Part shown: positions 35,924-45,078 of the stretch, piece by piece | Layout of the letters: the number at the start of each line of letters is the position of its first letter | Numbering within the stretch: position 1 is the first letter of the stretch | Source: Dysgonomonas sp. PF1-14 | GTDB lineage: Bacteria; Bacteroidota; Bacteroidia; Bacteroidales; Dysgonomonadaceae | DNA: 64,000 nucleotides | Reading direction: 5' to 3' | Assembly (NCBI RefSeq): GCF_029892965.1 | Contig: NZ_JARXWN010000010.1 | Coordinates: 62,001-126,000 of the forward strand | Translations under genes and position numbers: made by a program | The notes under the pieces: generated by a model | Seen by the model: the letters and a program-made list of their open reading frames with translations, nothing else | Database searches by the model: none | Told to the model about the DNA's origin: nothing

Positions 35924-36712
35924 TTACTGTATATCAATGACACATTTCTCTTCGATAGATATGCCAAACAGAGCAAAATCATATTTTACCGGATCGGCTG
36001 CATCTAACAGGCTCAGGTTGCCAGTCAGTTCTTCTGCGGCACGCCAATCGGGTTTATCGCGTTGCAAAAGCCCGAGTTTCCTGGCTGTGCGTTCCACGTG
36101 CAGATCGAGCGGACAGATCAGCGATGCCGGAGAAATACTTTTCCATATACCGAAATCTACGCCTCTGCCATCGTTCCGCACCATCCACCGCAAGTACATA
36201 TTCAGCCGTTTACAGGCCGACTTCTGCACTGGCGAAGGGATATGCTTACGGGTACGGTGTGGAGCATCGGGATGAGAAAAAAAATAAGACTGAAAATGAT
36301 TCAACCCTTCTTCTACTGTCATATTTTCTGTTGGGAAAAAAGCAGTTTCTAATGTATCGCTGTGCACATAATGCCGTTTCATAAAATCTATACAGTACAG
36401 CAAATCAGTATCATTAAATGTACGGTGTTTAAAATCGAGCAATTTACGCAGATCACTGTCTTCATGCTCCTTAACAAATATATACGGACTATTGTCCATC
36501 CGTTGTACCAATTCCCGACATTTATTTATTATGGTTTTACGCTGCCCCCATGCAAATATAGAAGCAAAAAAGCCCATTATCTCGCGGTCTTGCTGCTGCG
36601 TAAAACTATGAGGGATACACACAGGGTCATCCTTTATAAAATCAGAGGTATTATACTGTTCAACTTTCTTATCCAGAAAAGATTTTAAGCTCGATATATC
36701 TCTTATATTCAT
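35924..36712 (-). CDS. TIGR02757 (DUF2400) family protein
   Basis: 262 residues. Matches the conserved family with FFASIFAWGQRKTIINK, KRLNMYLRWMVRNDGRGVDFGIW (helix-hairpin-like) and PLDLHVERTARKLGLL. The all-helical fold resembles HhH-GPD DNA glycosylases, but the catalytic activity has not been shown. Monocistronic; upstream lies the long non-coding stretch of 36.7-37.3 kb. Confidence 0.85.
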   Translation of the reverse strand: MNIRDISSLKSFLDKKVEQYNTSDFIKDDPVCIPHSFTQQQDREIMGFFASIFAWGQRKTIINKCRELVQRMDNSPYIFVKEHEDSDLRKLLDFKHRTFNDTDLLYCIDFMKRHYVHSDTLETAFFPTENMTVEEGLNHFQSYFFSHPDAPHRTRKHIPSPVQKSACKRLNMYLRWMVRNDGRGVDFGIWKSISPASLICPLDLHVERTARKLGLLQRDKPDWRAAEELTGNLSLLDAADPVKYDFALFGISIEEKCVIDIQ

Positions 36713-37316
36713 TGCATCTTTCAGTTAAAATAATAATCAGCAATCAGCTAAGCAAAAACGGATCAAAGGTAATGCTTTTGTAGCGAACTGCTAAAAGTAT
36801 ATGAATAATGCCAATCAGCATTTGAGATTGTATTGGGTAAATGTTCATTTATTTTCTACTGTGCGCAATCACAGATTGCTTGCATTCCTTTTGGCCTAAG
36901 CCCCAAAAGGAATCAAAAAGTCTTTAGTGCCACGCTTCATAGGACGACCCGTTAGAGGGCTCAAAGGCTAAACAAAAAAACTCGCTCATGACTTTTGCAT
37001 AATACGAACCGATAGCTAAGCTCAAACACGTTTTTGTTTTACGCCTTTCTCTCCCTACGGGTACCCCGTCCATAAAGCTAACGGCGCGGGCTAACGCACG
37101 ATCTGGAGACGACAAATAAAGGGTTTTACTTGTAACTTGAACTGCCCAAAGGGCGAAGTAACTAGTAACTAGTAACTAATAAACAAACATATAATTTCAA
37201 CTCCTGATTCGCATGAATAGCTATCTGAAAATTACACATAAATTTTTTCTATCATATAAAAAACAAATAAGGCAGAGAATCCTCTGCCCTACAACATATT
37301 GCTCAAAAGACTTATA
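36713..37316. other. 604-bp non-coding stretch with composite repeats
   Basis: Between the TIGR02757 gene and the PepSY operon. It holds (a) a fragment resembling the dispersed repeat (ATGCTTTTGTAGCGAACTG, 36771-36789), (b) an 11-bp inverted repeat ATTCCTTTTGG/CCAAAAGGAAT at 36884-36913, (c) a GC-richer patch of about 200 bp (36924-37115), (d) three GTAACTA units at 37158-37178 and (e) a terminator at 37258-37288. The 63-codon open frame over the patch starts at TTG, so I do not call a gene. Confidence 0.55.
37258..37288 (-). terminator. Terminator of the two-component/PepSY operon
   Basis: Stem GGCAGAG (37271-37277) and CTCTGCC (37282-37288), loop AATC; on the minus strand followed by TTATTTGTTTTTTATA. 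29 bp after the PepSY stop. Confidence 0.8.
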
Positions 37317-37754
37317 TTAGGTATCGAGACCTAAAAAAGTTCCATCTTTATCAAACTTTAGTTCTACCCTGTTATCGAGATCAATCTCATAACCGTACGG
37401 TTCTTTATTGATTTCAGTTATAACAGATCCTGCATAATGCTCGGCAACATAAGCCGGTATAGTCTCCGGAAGCAGATCTATAATACTTTGTGGGATTGCC
37501 TGAGTATGTCCGTCTACATCGTCCCATTCGCCTGACAGATCGAAGTCGATATCGAACCCGTTTTTCAGAGACACATCGTAGCTGTCATTGTCTTTTTCTA
37601 CCAAGCGGGCTTCCTGTCCCTGAAAGTGAGTATCAAGAAACTGTCTCGCCTTAGCCGGCAAATCTACCACCGATATTTTTTCATCATCATCGCTGCAAGC
37701 TATAAATGCGAACGAGGCTGCCAGTAAGCTAAATACAAATAATAACTTTTTCAT
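37317..37754 (-). CDS. PepSY-like lipoprotein
   Basis: 145 residues. Lipobox FIAC (Cys20) and acidic SDDDEKI. The mature part has two PepSY-like/BLIP-fold repeats: LPAKARQFLDTHFQGQEARLVEKDNDSYDVSL then ETIPAYVAEHYAGSVITEINKEPYGYEIDL, each a helix plus strands. Such domains are thought to bind or inhibit peptidases or metals; the exact role is open. 14 bp downstream of a second PepSY-like gene and of a two-component pair, so probably an output of that system. Confidence 0.8.
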   Translation of the reverse strand: MKKLLFVFSLLAASFAFIACSDDDEKISVVDLPAKARQFLDTHFQGQEARLVEKDNDSYDVSLKNGFDIDFDLSGEWDDVDGHTQAIPQSIIDLLPETIPAYVAEHYAGSVITEINKEPYGYEIDLDNRVELKFDKDGTFLGLDT

Positions 37755-37768
37755 AATACGCTCCTTAT

Positions 37769-38290
37769 TTAGTTGTGTAATTCTTTTATAAATGCGCCAT
37801 TCTGGGAGAAAAGTGCCTTTGCTTCAAATTTGCGTTTCTCCATCTCCACCTTATAGAATACTTCGGTACCCTGTACTATCTTTTTACTATCATCCATTTT
37901 ACAGTTGGGATACTTCGATGCTGCTGCGTTCTTCACAATTGCCGGAACCTGCGATTCGCGAATGTCAATACTGTAAGCCAGTAGATTACCATCTGCATCG
38001 TAATAGGCTTTATAGTCGGTACGCCCTATCTCAAATTCGGCTTCATATACATTTGCTGCCATTTCCCAATCTATGTCTCTTGCATTAGGAAAATCCTTTG
38101 CCAGTTGTTGTTGCAATGCTGTAGAAGGATGTGTATCGTGAGAGCGAAGAGCATTGTAGCCATCTATAAATTTTTCGATCTCTGCATTTGTATATTTCTT
38201 TGTAATAGTGGGTGTTGGCTGTGCTATTGCTGCTTGGCAGGAGATTAGCAACACAAGGGTTAACGCCAGTAAGTTTGCAATTTTCTTCAT
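37769..38290 (-). CDS. PepSY-like exported protein
   Basis: 173 residues. Signal peptide (NLLALTLVLLISCQAAIAQ). It contains a PepSY-like domain (LQQQLAKDFPNARDIDWEMAANVYEAEFEIG, then KAYYDADGNLLAYSIDI) and a second half-repeat (VPAIVKNAAASKYPNCKMDDSKKI). Periplasmic location expected. It lies 105 bp downstream of the kinase gene and is followed closely by the PepSY-like lipoprotein gene. Confidence 0.8.
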   Translation of the reverse strand: MKKIANLLALTLVLLISCQAAIAQPTPTITKKYTNAEIEKFIDGYNALRSHDTHPSTALQQQLAKDFPNARDIDWEMAANVYEAEFEIGRTDYKAYYDADGNLLAYSIDIRESQVPAIVKNAAASKYPNCKMDDSKKIVQGTEVFYKVEMEKRKFEAKALFSQNGAFIKELHN

Positions 38291-38395
38291 AACGGATATT
38301 TATTTGTTTATCGTAGTGCAAATATCCGGTAGCAAATCTGAAAAGATTTGGGAAAAACAGTCCTAAAAGAAGAAAAAATGAAATATTTCCGGAGC

Positions 38396-39670
38396 TTAAC
38401 GGAATTTTAATTGAAATATATGTGCATCAGAATAATGATAGGCGATACGGAACTTATATATATCGGTAATAGACTTTACAATAGACAACCCCAATCCTGA
38501 CGAAGACAGTGCATCTGCCCCTGCCGACCTGTAGCGCTCAAAGATATTTATACTGTCAGCCACAGGCAAACCGTCATTGGTAAGGGTAAGACTATCCGTA
38601 TCAATGACAACATCGATCTTTCCACCTTTTATATTATGCGATACTGCATTTTTCACCAGATTGTTTATCATTATATAGGCAAGGTCTTTATTCATACTTA
38701 CGGCAATGCTTTGCCTTTCTTGCAGACTGACCTTTATCTTTTTATGCTGAACAAGGTCTCCAAAGTCTTCGAGGGTTTCTTTCACTATTGTATTTATAAC
38801 TACATCTTCGCTGGCAGGGAATTGCTTGTTCTTTATTTTCGACAACAATAACAAACTGGAATTTAATCGCTTCATTCGGCTCATACTACCCAGTATGGAA
38901 TGAATATCTTCCACTTGCTTCTGATCGAGGCCTTCACCATCTATCATCATTTCCAGTTTGCCGACTGCAATGGCTAACGGCGTCTGCATCTCATGTGAAG
39001 CATTCTCTATAAAGTTTTTCTGCTCTCTGAAGGCATTGATATTATCTTCGAGCAGGCTTCTTACCGATTCGTTCAACTCCTTATATTCGGATATATCTGT
39101 CACAGGAAAATTTATCATTTTGGTATTTTCCAACCTGAACGCTTTCAGATTATCTAATAACTCATAGAACGGTTTGTTGCTGCGATGTATGATCTTCTTT
39201 ATCACCACCACTATTGCCAAAGCAAGACATAGCCAGAGGGCTATAAGCAGATAAAGCATATTCTTTACCATATCGTCGCGCTCTACGGTCGATGTAAAAA
39301 ATTTTAGTTTATAATACTGGCCATCCTGCTCGCAATAGAATGCTGTCGTCAGCATCCGCACCTCTTCATCTTCTTCTTCGGTGACAAAGTACACCTTGCT
39401 TTCGGAATATATCTCTTTAAAATCCTGAGCCTCCTCGTAAGAAATCTTTTCTACAATAATGTTGAGCGGATTGTGCTGTAGCATAGCTGTTACAAAATCG
39501 GGAGAATTATTGGCTTTATATACAAATTCCTGCTTCAGATTGTTAAGCCCTTCGTCTATCCCGTCATATACTTCCTTCATTTGTATGACAAAGTAAATGA
39601 TAGACCAAACGAATATAACCAGCATAAATACGGCTGCCAGCCTTAGTGTAAGATGATTAGATAGTTTCAT
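38396..39670 (-). CDS. Sensor histidine kinase
   Basis: 424 residues. Two transmembrane helices (about 10-29 and 137-158) bracket an extracytoplasmic sensor of about 105 residues with acidic segments (VTEEEDEEVRML). The cytoplasmic part has the H-box NASHEMQTPLAIAVG (His226), N-box NNLVKNAVSH, G-boxes SGLGLSIVKS. The sensor type is not recognised. ATGA overlap with the response regulator gene. Same strand as the two PepSY-like genes. Confidence 0.92.
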   Translation of the reverse strand: MKLSNHLTLRLAAVFMLVIFVWSIIYFVIQMKEVYDGIDEGLNNLKQEFVYKANNSPDFVTAMLQHNPLNIIVEKISYEEAQDFKEIYSESKVYFVTEEEDEEVRMLTTAFYCEQDGQYYKLKFFTSTVERDDMVKNMLYLLIALWLCLALAIVVVIKKIIHRSNKPFYELLDNLKAFRLENTKMINFPVTDISEYKELNESVRSLLEDNINAFREQKNFIENASHEMQTPLAIAVGKLEMMIDGEGLDQKQVEDIHSILGSMSRMKRLNSSLLLLSKIKNKQFPASEDVVINTIVKETLEDFGDLVQHKKIKVSLQERQSIAVSMNKDLAYIMINNLVKNAVSHNIKGGKIDVVIDTDSLTLTNDGLPVADSINIFERYRSAGADALSSSGLGLSIVKSITDIYKFRIAYHYSDAHIFQLKFR

Positions 39671-40341
39671 AATATCATTTTATAACCGACTCCGTACACA
39701 TTTTCCAATACTATTTCTGCACCGTTGTCCTTCAACTTTTTACGCAAATTCTTAACTTGGGCATATACAAAATCGAAGTTATCGGCCGAATCTATATTAT
39801 CGCCCCATACATGCTCTGCCAGCACTTCTTTTGTTATCAGGCGGTTCATGTTGGCAGCAAAAAAAGACAGTATATCAAATTCCTTGCGGTTGAGCTTCAG
39901 TTCTTCTCTCCCGATAAATACCATACGGCTTTTAAAATCTACTGACAGATTTCCCAGTGTCAACACCTCTTTTCCATCGAGAAGCTTCCTTCTCAGAACA
40001 GCTTTTATGCGCGCATGCAGCTCTGCCAGATGAAACGGCTTGGTCAGATAGTCATCAGCCCCCAGATCAAGCCCTGCAACCTTATCTTCAAGCGAGTCTT
40101 TGGCAGATATTATAATAGTATTGGCAGCCTGTCCGCCCTTCTTCATTTCTTCCAGTATCATGAGCCCACTACCTCCGGGCAGTGAGATGTCGAGCAATAT
40201 ACAATCATATTCGTATAACTGTACTTTCTCTATTCCCGAAATGTAATCAGTAGCCTTCTCTACGATATAGCCTTCCGACAATAAAAAAGACTCGATAGAT
40301 TTCAGTATTTCAAATTCATCTTCTATAATAAGTATTTTCAT
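39667..40341 (-). CDS. OmpR-family response regulator
   Basis: 224 residues. Receiver domain with Asp51 (CILLDISLPG), acidic pocket EDE, T/S in IISAKDS and the KPF loop (YLTKPFHLAEL). The C-terminal winged-helix DNA-binding domain has LNRKEFDILSFFAANMNRLITKEVLAEHVWG. Partner of the kinase it overlaps. A TATATTTG -7 box lies at 40377-40384 (minus), about 36 bp upstream. Confidence 0.95.
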   Translation of the reverse strand: MKILIIEDEFEILKSIESFLLSEGYIVEKATDYISGIEKVQLYEYDCILLDISLPGGSGLMILEEMKKGGQAANTIIISAKDSLEDKVAGLDLGADDYLTKPFHLAELHARIKAVLRRKLLDGKEVLTLGNLSVDFKSRMVFIGREELKLNRKEFDILSFFAANMNRLITKEVLAEHVWGDNIDSADNFDFVYAQVKNLRKKLKDNGAEIVLENVYGVGYKMIL

Positions 40342-40376
40342 CCGATATATTTATACAGTCGATAAGATTCTGTATT

Positions 40377-40384
40377 CAAATATA
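40377..40384 (-). promoter_or_regulatory. Putative -7 box of the two-component operon
   Basis: TATATTTG on the minus strand, 36 bp upstream of the response regulator ATG. No recognisable -33 TTTG, which may point to an activated promoter. Confidence 0.4.
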
Positions 40385-40497
40385 CTAAATCTTTCCATTA
40401 GCCATTTCCTAAAAAATCATATTTGTCTCAACAATCTGCTTTCCCGGTGGTTTATAAAATAGTTAAAATAGAATAGCTGTTATATTCAATAATTAAT

Positions 40498-40505
40498 TAA
40501 TTTTG
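40498..40505 (+). promoter_or_regulatory. -7 box of mscS and start-site evidence
   Basis: TAATTTTG (40498-40505) matches TAnnTTTG and ends on the TTG that an extended reading would use as a start. A transcript begun here would start after that TTG, so the ATG at 40536 is the better start. Confidence 0.45.
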
Positions 40506-40535
40506 GAACAAATTAGAGAACTTAATACAACTAAC

Positions 40536-41405
40536 ATGTTACTTGATATTCTGCCTGGAGATAGCATAAACATCTCAAATACGGGAGCAAGCTTGTCTTC
40601 TTTAGACCGCTTATTCGATCAGTTGCTCGATCACGCCATATCGCTGGGCATCAGGATCACAGCAGCCATTATAGTATTCATTATAGGGCGATGGGTGATC
40701 AGCTGGCTTCGGAAGTTTATCGACAGATTTCTTCTTCGCCGCCGTATAGAAGAAACGGTCAGGCGCTTTCTCGACAGCCTTGCTAACATAACATTGCAGA
40801 TCATCCTGTTTTTACTGATTGTCAACATAATAGGCATTCAGACAACATCTTTTGCCGCCATCATAGCAGCAGTAGGACTTGCCGTAGGTATGTCGATGAA
40901 AGATAACTTGTCGAACTTTGCCGGTGGAGTAATGTTGTTGGTAAACAAACCGTTCAAGGTGGGTGACAGAATTGTGGCACAAGGATCGGACGGTACTGTA
41001 CAGGCTATCGGAATCCTATATACGGTATTGCTTACAGGCGACAACATTACCATCTATGTACCCAACGGGCCATTGTCGACCGGAAGCATTACTAATTACT
41101 CGGCACAGAAAGAACGCCGAGTAGATATTTCCTTCAACATCAACTACGGAGTAGATGTCTATGACCTCAAAAATACACTTCTGACCATTATACAAACTAA
41201 TACATTGATAAAACAAACTCCCGCTCCATTTGTAGGGGTAACTGCCGTCAACAACGGATCGATAGATGTAACTATACGCTCGTGGGTCAACAGCAGCGAC
41301 TACAGCAGTGTAAGCGTAGCGTTGAATGAGGAAATATATAAGACGCTTAGCGAAAAAGGTATTTATGTACCATCCACACTAAGTGTCAAAATGCTAAAGG
41401 ATTAA
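40536..41405 (+). CDS. Small-conductance mechanosensitive channel (MscS type)
   Basis: 289 residues from the ATG at 40536 (a TTG at 40503 lies in the -7 box and is rejected). Three N-terminal membrane helices, the third lining the pore with the Gly/Ala zipper FAAIIAAVGLAVGMSMKDNLSNFAGG, then the MscS beta domain NKPFKVGDRIVAQGSDGTVQAIGILYT and the alpha/beta end. It opens under membrane tension to release solutes after hypo-osmotic shock. Divergent from the two-component operon. Confidence 0.93.
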   Translation: MLLDILPGDSINISNTGASLSSLDRLFDQLLDHAISLGIRITAAIIVFIIGRWVISWLRKFIDRFLLRRRIEETVRRFLDSLANITLQIILFLLIVNIIGIQTTSFAAIIAAVGLAVGMSMKDNLSNFAGGVMLLVNKPFKVGDRIVAQGSDGTVQAIGILYTVLLTGDNITIYVPNGPLSTGSITNYSAQKERRVDISFNINYGVDVYDLKNTLLTIIQTNTLIKQTPAPFVGVTAVNNGSIDVTIRSWVNSSDYSSVSVALNEEIYKTLSEKGIYVPSTLSVKMLKD

Positions 41406-41450
41406 AAAATATTAAAACTCTTATTTATAATAAAAATTGGGCAGCTACAT

Positions 41451-41481
41451 TTCGCATTCAGAAAGAAAAAAGGTAGATTTG
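41451..41481 (+). promoter_or_regulatory. Promoter of the OmpA/TPR lipoprotein gene
   Basis: TTCG (41451-41454, near-consensus -33), 19-bp spacer, TAGATTTG (41474-41481), 68 bp upstream of the ATG. Confidence 0.55.
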
Positions 41482-41549
41482 TAGAAACTAATGCCAACTA
41501 AGTAATAAGGAAAATCATCTATAAAAAATAATTTATAATTTTAGAAGCT

Positions 41550-43247
41550 ATGAGAAGGCAGAAATTCCAGACATTTCTTTCATTAATTGCACTGGTGGCT
41601 ATACTGGCAACATCATGCAGCAAAAAGACAATTACCCCGCTGGCGAATTCATTGTTTACAACGAATCCGTCACCACTTGAGCTTGTCGGAACAAAAGTTC
41701 CGGTTACTATTAACGGACGTTTCCCTGCTAAGTGGTTCGAAAAAGAAACTACAATCACTGTTACTCCTGTACTGAAATACAAGGGTGGTGAGGCACTAGG
41801 TACCCCATATACATATCAGGGCGAAAAAGTTGCCGGAAACGGTATTGCCATCAACTACGAAAATGGTGGCGCAATAACAATGAGATCCGAATTCGATTAC
41901 ATTCCGGCAATGAAAAAATCCGAATTGTTCCTGAGATTCGATTTCTACCGTAACGGTAAAGTGATTCCGGGATTCTCGGATGTAAAGATTGCTGATGGTA
42001 TAATAGCCACACAAGGATTAGCCAGTGCTGCTACAACAAATCCATCTCTGGCTCCTGATGCATTCCAACGCATCATCAAAGAAGCTTACGATGCCGACAT
42101 CATGTTTCTTATCCAACGTGCAGAGTTGCGTTCAAGCGAATTGAACTCTTCTAATATGACTGCATGGAGAGACTTGGTAAAAGAAGCAGATGAAAATTCC
42201 CGTAAAAATCTGAATGTAGAAGTTTCGGCTTATGCATCTCCTGACGGTGGCCGCGAATTGAATGAGAAGCTGGCAGAAAAACGTGAACAGAATACAACCG
42301 ACTATCTGTCTAAAGAATTTAAGAAACAAAATATCGACACTGAGATCAATGCCAGATATACGGCTCAGGACTGGGAAGGATTCCAAAAGCTGGTTCAGGC
42401 ATCAAGCCTTCAGGACAAAGACCTTGTACTGAGAGTGCTGTCTATGTACCCTGATACCGAAACAAGAGAAAGGGAAATTAAGAATATTTCAGCTGTATAT
42501 TCAGGTCTTGCTGAAACTATCCTGCCTAAACTTCGCCGTTCGCGCCTTGTTGCAAACGTAGAAGTTATCGGCAAAACAGACCAGGAACTGCAACAACTGG
42601 CAGGCAGCAATCTTACCGGGCTTACAGTAGAAGAATTGCTTTATACTGCAACTCTGGATGGCGTATCTAAAGAAAAAATATATTCTCACATCACTCAGAA
42701 ATTCCCTAACGACTATCGCGGATGGAATAACTTAGGTGCTTACTATTACCAAAACGGCCAATCATCGAAAGCCGCTCAGGCATTCAGCAAAGCAGCAAGT
42801 GTAACAGCTCTGGCTCCTGAAGCTAACATGAATCAGGCTCTGTTGTCTCTGTCGGAAGGTAATACTGCAAAAGCTGAACAACTATTGGGTAATGCAGCCG
42901 GAGCTAGCAATCTGGGTGAAGCGATGGGACTATTGTACCTGCAAAAAGGCGATTACAATAAAGCAGTGCAATCATTTGGCGATACTAAGTCAAACAATGC
43001 AGCTCTGGCTCAGATAATGACTAAAAACTATAATAAGGCGCAACAAATTTTGAGTGCTGTACCTAGCAAAGATGCTACAACTTATTATCTGTCTGCTATT
43101 GTAGCAGCCAGAACTAATAATGCATCAGGCGTTGCCGGAAATCTGAAATCGGCTCTGGACAACGGTATATCAGCCGGCGAAATATTGAATGATATAGAAT
43201 TTACTAAATTCCTCAACAATTCGGATATCAAGAATATGTTATTCTGA
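41550..43247 (+). CDS. Lipoprotein with OmpA-like and TPR segments
   Basis: 565 residues. Lipobox ATSC (Cys23). An N-terminal beta-rich domain (LELVGTKVPVTINGRFPAKWFEKE, GEKVAGNGIAINYENGGAITMRSEFDYIPAM) is followed by an OmpA-like peptidoglycan-binding-type segment at about 222-262 (VEVSAYASPDGGRELNEKLAEKREQNTTDYL) and TPR-like repeats in the C-terminal 200 residues (YRGWNNLGAYYYQNGQSSKAAQAF, GEAMGLLYLQKGDYNKAVQSF). Outer-membrane-attached scaffold is the likely role. Well-coded, GC-richer than the intergenic DNA; own promoter and terminator. Confidence 0.85.
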   Translation: MRRQKFQTFLSLIALVAILATSCSKKTITPLANSLFTTNPSPLELVGTKVPVTINGRFPAKWFEKETTITVTPVLKYKGGEALGTPYTYQGEKVAGNGIAINYENGGAITMRSEFDYIPAMKKSELFLRFDFYRNGKVIPGFSDVKIADGIIATQGLASAATTNPSLAPDAFQRIIKEAYDADIMFLIQRAELRSSELNSSNMTAWRDLVKEADENSRKNLNVEVSAYASPDGGRELNEKLAEKREQNTTDYLSKEFKKQNIDTEINARYTAQDWEGFQKLVQASSLQDKDLVLRVLSMYPDTETREREIKNISAVYSGLAETILPKLRRSRLVANVEVIGKTDQELQQLAGSNLTGLTVEELLYTATLDGVSKEKIYSHITQKFPNDYRGWNNLGAYYYQNGQSSKAAQAFSKAASVTALAPEANMNQALLSLSEGNTAKAEQLLGNAAGASNLGEAMGLLYLQKGDYNKAVQSFGDTKSNNAALAQIMTKNYNKAQQILSAVPSKDATTYYLSAIVAARTNNASGVAGNLKSALDNGISAGEILNDIEFTKFLNNSDIKNMLF

Positions 43248-43267
43248 TTAAGGAATTACTCCAAAAT

Positions 43268-43306
43268 AAAATAAACCCGGTAGAGTTTCTATCGGGTTTA
43301 TTTTAT
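43268..43306. terminator. Terminator between convergent genes
   Basis: 16-bp stem AAAATAAACCCGGTAG (43268-43283) with CTATCGGGTTTATTTT (43289-43304), one G-U pair, loop AGTTT. Serves the OmpA/TPR gene and the symporter gene 43332. Confidence 0.85.
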
Positions 43307-43331
43307 TATAATACATTGTATTATACTCTTA

Positions 43332-44789
43332 TTATTTTATTTCCAATGCTGTTTTCTTCTTCGCGATACAGAGTAAACCAAAGGCAGTAAGCAATCCGTT
43401 AAACAATAATATCTCATAACCCACCTGATAACCATACTCCTTCAACAAAAACATTTCAAGTACAAAACTTAGCAAAGGAGCCAGAATACAGACAAACGGC
43501 ACTATCTTGTCTTTTATATTCATCTTGGTAAACAGCCCGAAAAAGAATAAGCCAAGCAACGGGCCATAGGTATAAGAAGCCACTTTATATATGGTGTCGA
43601 GAATATTTTCCTGCTGTACAGAATCTATAATAAGTATTACAATAAGGAACGCCAGACTAACCAAGACATGCACTGTTTTGCGTGTTTTCTTTGCCTTTTG
43701 GGCATCTTCCCTGTTTATATTCAACAAATCGACACAAACCGAAGTAGTAAGGGCCGTAAGAGCCGAATCGGCACTGGAGAAAGCGGCAGCAATAATACCT
43801 ATCGTAAAAAATATGAGAACAGGCAATCCCAGATATTCGGTAGCAAGCATCGGCAATATCTGATCCGATTTTTCGGGTAAAGCAATACCATATTGGGCAG
43901 CAAAAAGCAAAAGAAGAACTCCTAACGACAGAAACAAAAAATTGATAGGCGCAAATGCAAAGCCGTAAGTCACCATATTCTTCTGGGCATCTTTAAGGCT
44001 TTTACACGTAAGGTTCTTCTGCATCATATCCTGATCGAGCCCCGTCATAACGATTGTAATAAACACACCGCTAAGAAATTGTTTGAAAAAATTCTGCTTC
44101 GATGCCCAATCGTCAAATACAAAAATACGGGAATGTTCGTTGTTGCTAACGGCATCTATAACCTGAGGTATATTCAAATCCATTTTAGATGCTACCTGCC
44201 ATATAATGAGTATTACGCCCAGCAACAGACATGATGTCTGCAATGTATCTGTCCATATAATAGTCTTTATTCCGCTGCGGAAAGTATAGCCCCAGATAAG
44301 CAGGATAATGCCGGCAACAGTAACCCAGAACGGAATATTCCATTGACTGAAAACCAGTGCCTGCAATATCATCGCCACCAGATAAAGGCGTGCTGCGGCT
44401 CCGATGATCTTAGATAAGATAAAGAATGAAGCGCCTGTTTTGTATGAATGAAATCCGAAACGTTGTTCCAGATATCCGTATATAGTTGTCAGATTGAGCC
44501 GATAATACAATGGCAACAACACATAGGCTATAACAAAATAACCGACCACAAAGCCGAATACCATCTGCATATATGTCATGTCGAAACTGCCCACCATTCC
44601 GGGAACAGACACAAATGTAACGCCGGAGATAGATGTACCCACCATTGCTATGGCTACAACGAACCAGGGCGATTGCCTGTTACCGAGAAAAAAAGCTTCA
44701 TTATCGCTACTTTTACGGCTTACGAAATAAGATATCAGCAGCAAGGCACCGAAATATACTGCGATAACTATTAATATATATATACCCAT
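43332..44789 (-). CDS. Sodium:solute symporter (SSS family)
   Basis: 485 residues with 13 or so membrane spans. SSS features: VGTSISGVTFVSVPGMV near the N-terminus (Na+ site region), YGYLEQRFG, SKIIGAAARLYL, and the signature-like FFTIGIIAAAFSSADSALTALTTSVCVDL. It imports an unidentified solute (sugar, amino or carboxylic acid) with Na+. Monocistronic; upstream 289 bp to htrA contain no gene. Confidence 0.92.
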   Translation of the reverse strand: MGIYILIVIAVYFGALLLISYFVSRKSSDNEAFFLGNRQSPWFVVAIAMVGTSISGVTFVSVPGMVGSFDMTYMQMVFGFVVGYFVIAYVLLPLYYRLNLTTIYGYLEQRFGFHSYKTGASFFILSKIIGAAARLYLVAMILQALVFSQWNIPFWVTVAGIILLIWGYTFRSGIKTIIWTDTLQTSCLLLGVILIIWQVASKMDLNIPQVIDAVSNNEHSRIFVFDDWASKQNFFKQFLSGVFITIVMTGLDQDMMQKNLTCKSLKDAQKNMVTYGFAFAPINFLFLSLGVLLLLFAAQYGIALPEKSDQILPMLATEYLGLPVLIFFTIGIIAAAFSSADSALTALTTSVCVDLLNINREDAQKAKKTRKTVHVLVSLAFLIVILIIDSVQQENILDTIYKVASYTYGPLLGLFFFGLFTKMNIKDKIVPFVCILAPLLSFVLEMFLLKEYGYQVGYEILLFNGLLTAFGLLCIAKKKTALEIK

Positions 44790-45029
44790 AATTCTAAAAA
44801 AAATGATATAGAATCGAAACCCTATTCAATTATATGTTCCACCCCGTTATCCATGCAAAAATAGGCTAATTTCAGGACATATTATATCCGATGTCTTATT
44901 TTTATATCAGGGAAAGAAGAACTGACAAAAAGTCCGGCTAAATTGTTAAAATAGCAATAAAGGATTTCATCTCGGTTAAAAGTGTTAAAAAATAGAGTTA
45001 TCCCGTACCAAGTGTATGATTTTTGTGTT

Positions 45030-45037
45030 TACATTTG
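45030..45037 (+). promoter_or_regulatory. Putative -7 box of htrA
   Basis: TACATTTG, 42 bp upstream of the ATG at 45079, with no clear -33 TTTG at 19-20 bp. GTTAAAA direct repeats (44945, 44975, 44984) lie 40-85 bp further upstream and may be a regulator site. Confidence 0.4.
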
Positions 45038-45078
45038 AAATAAAAAAAAGAGTTTAATAAATTAAAAGATACTTGCAT

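Noticed and set aside
36924-37115. 63-codon minus-strand ORF
   Set aside because: Starts with TTG, lies in a GC-richer repeat-like patch and has no promoter or terminator of its own; reported as a finding rather than a gene.
40503-40535. Extended MscS start at TTG 40503
   Set aside because: The TTG is inside the -7 box TAATTTTG, so it would not be in the transcript.
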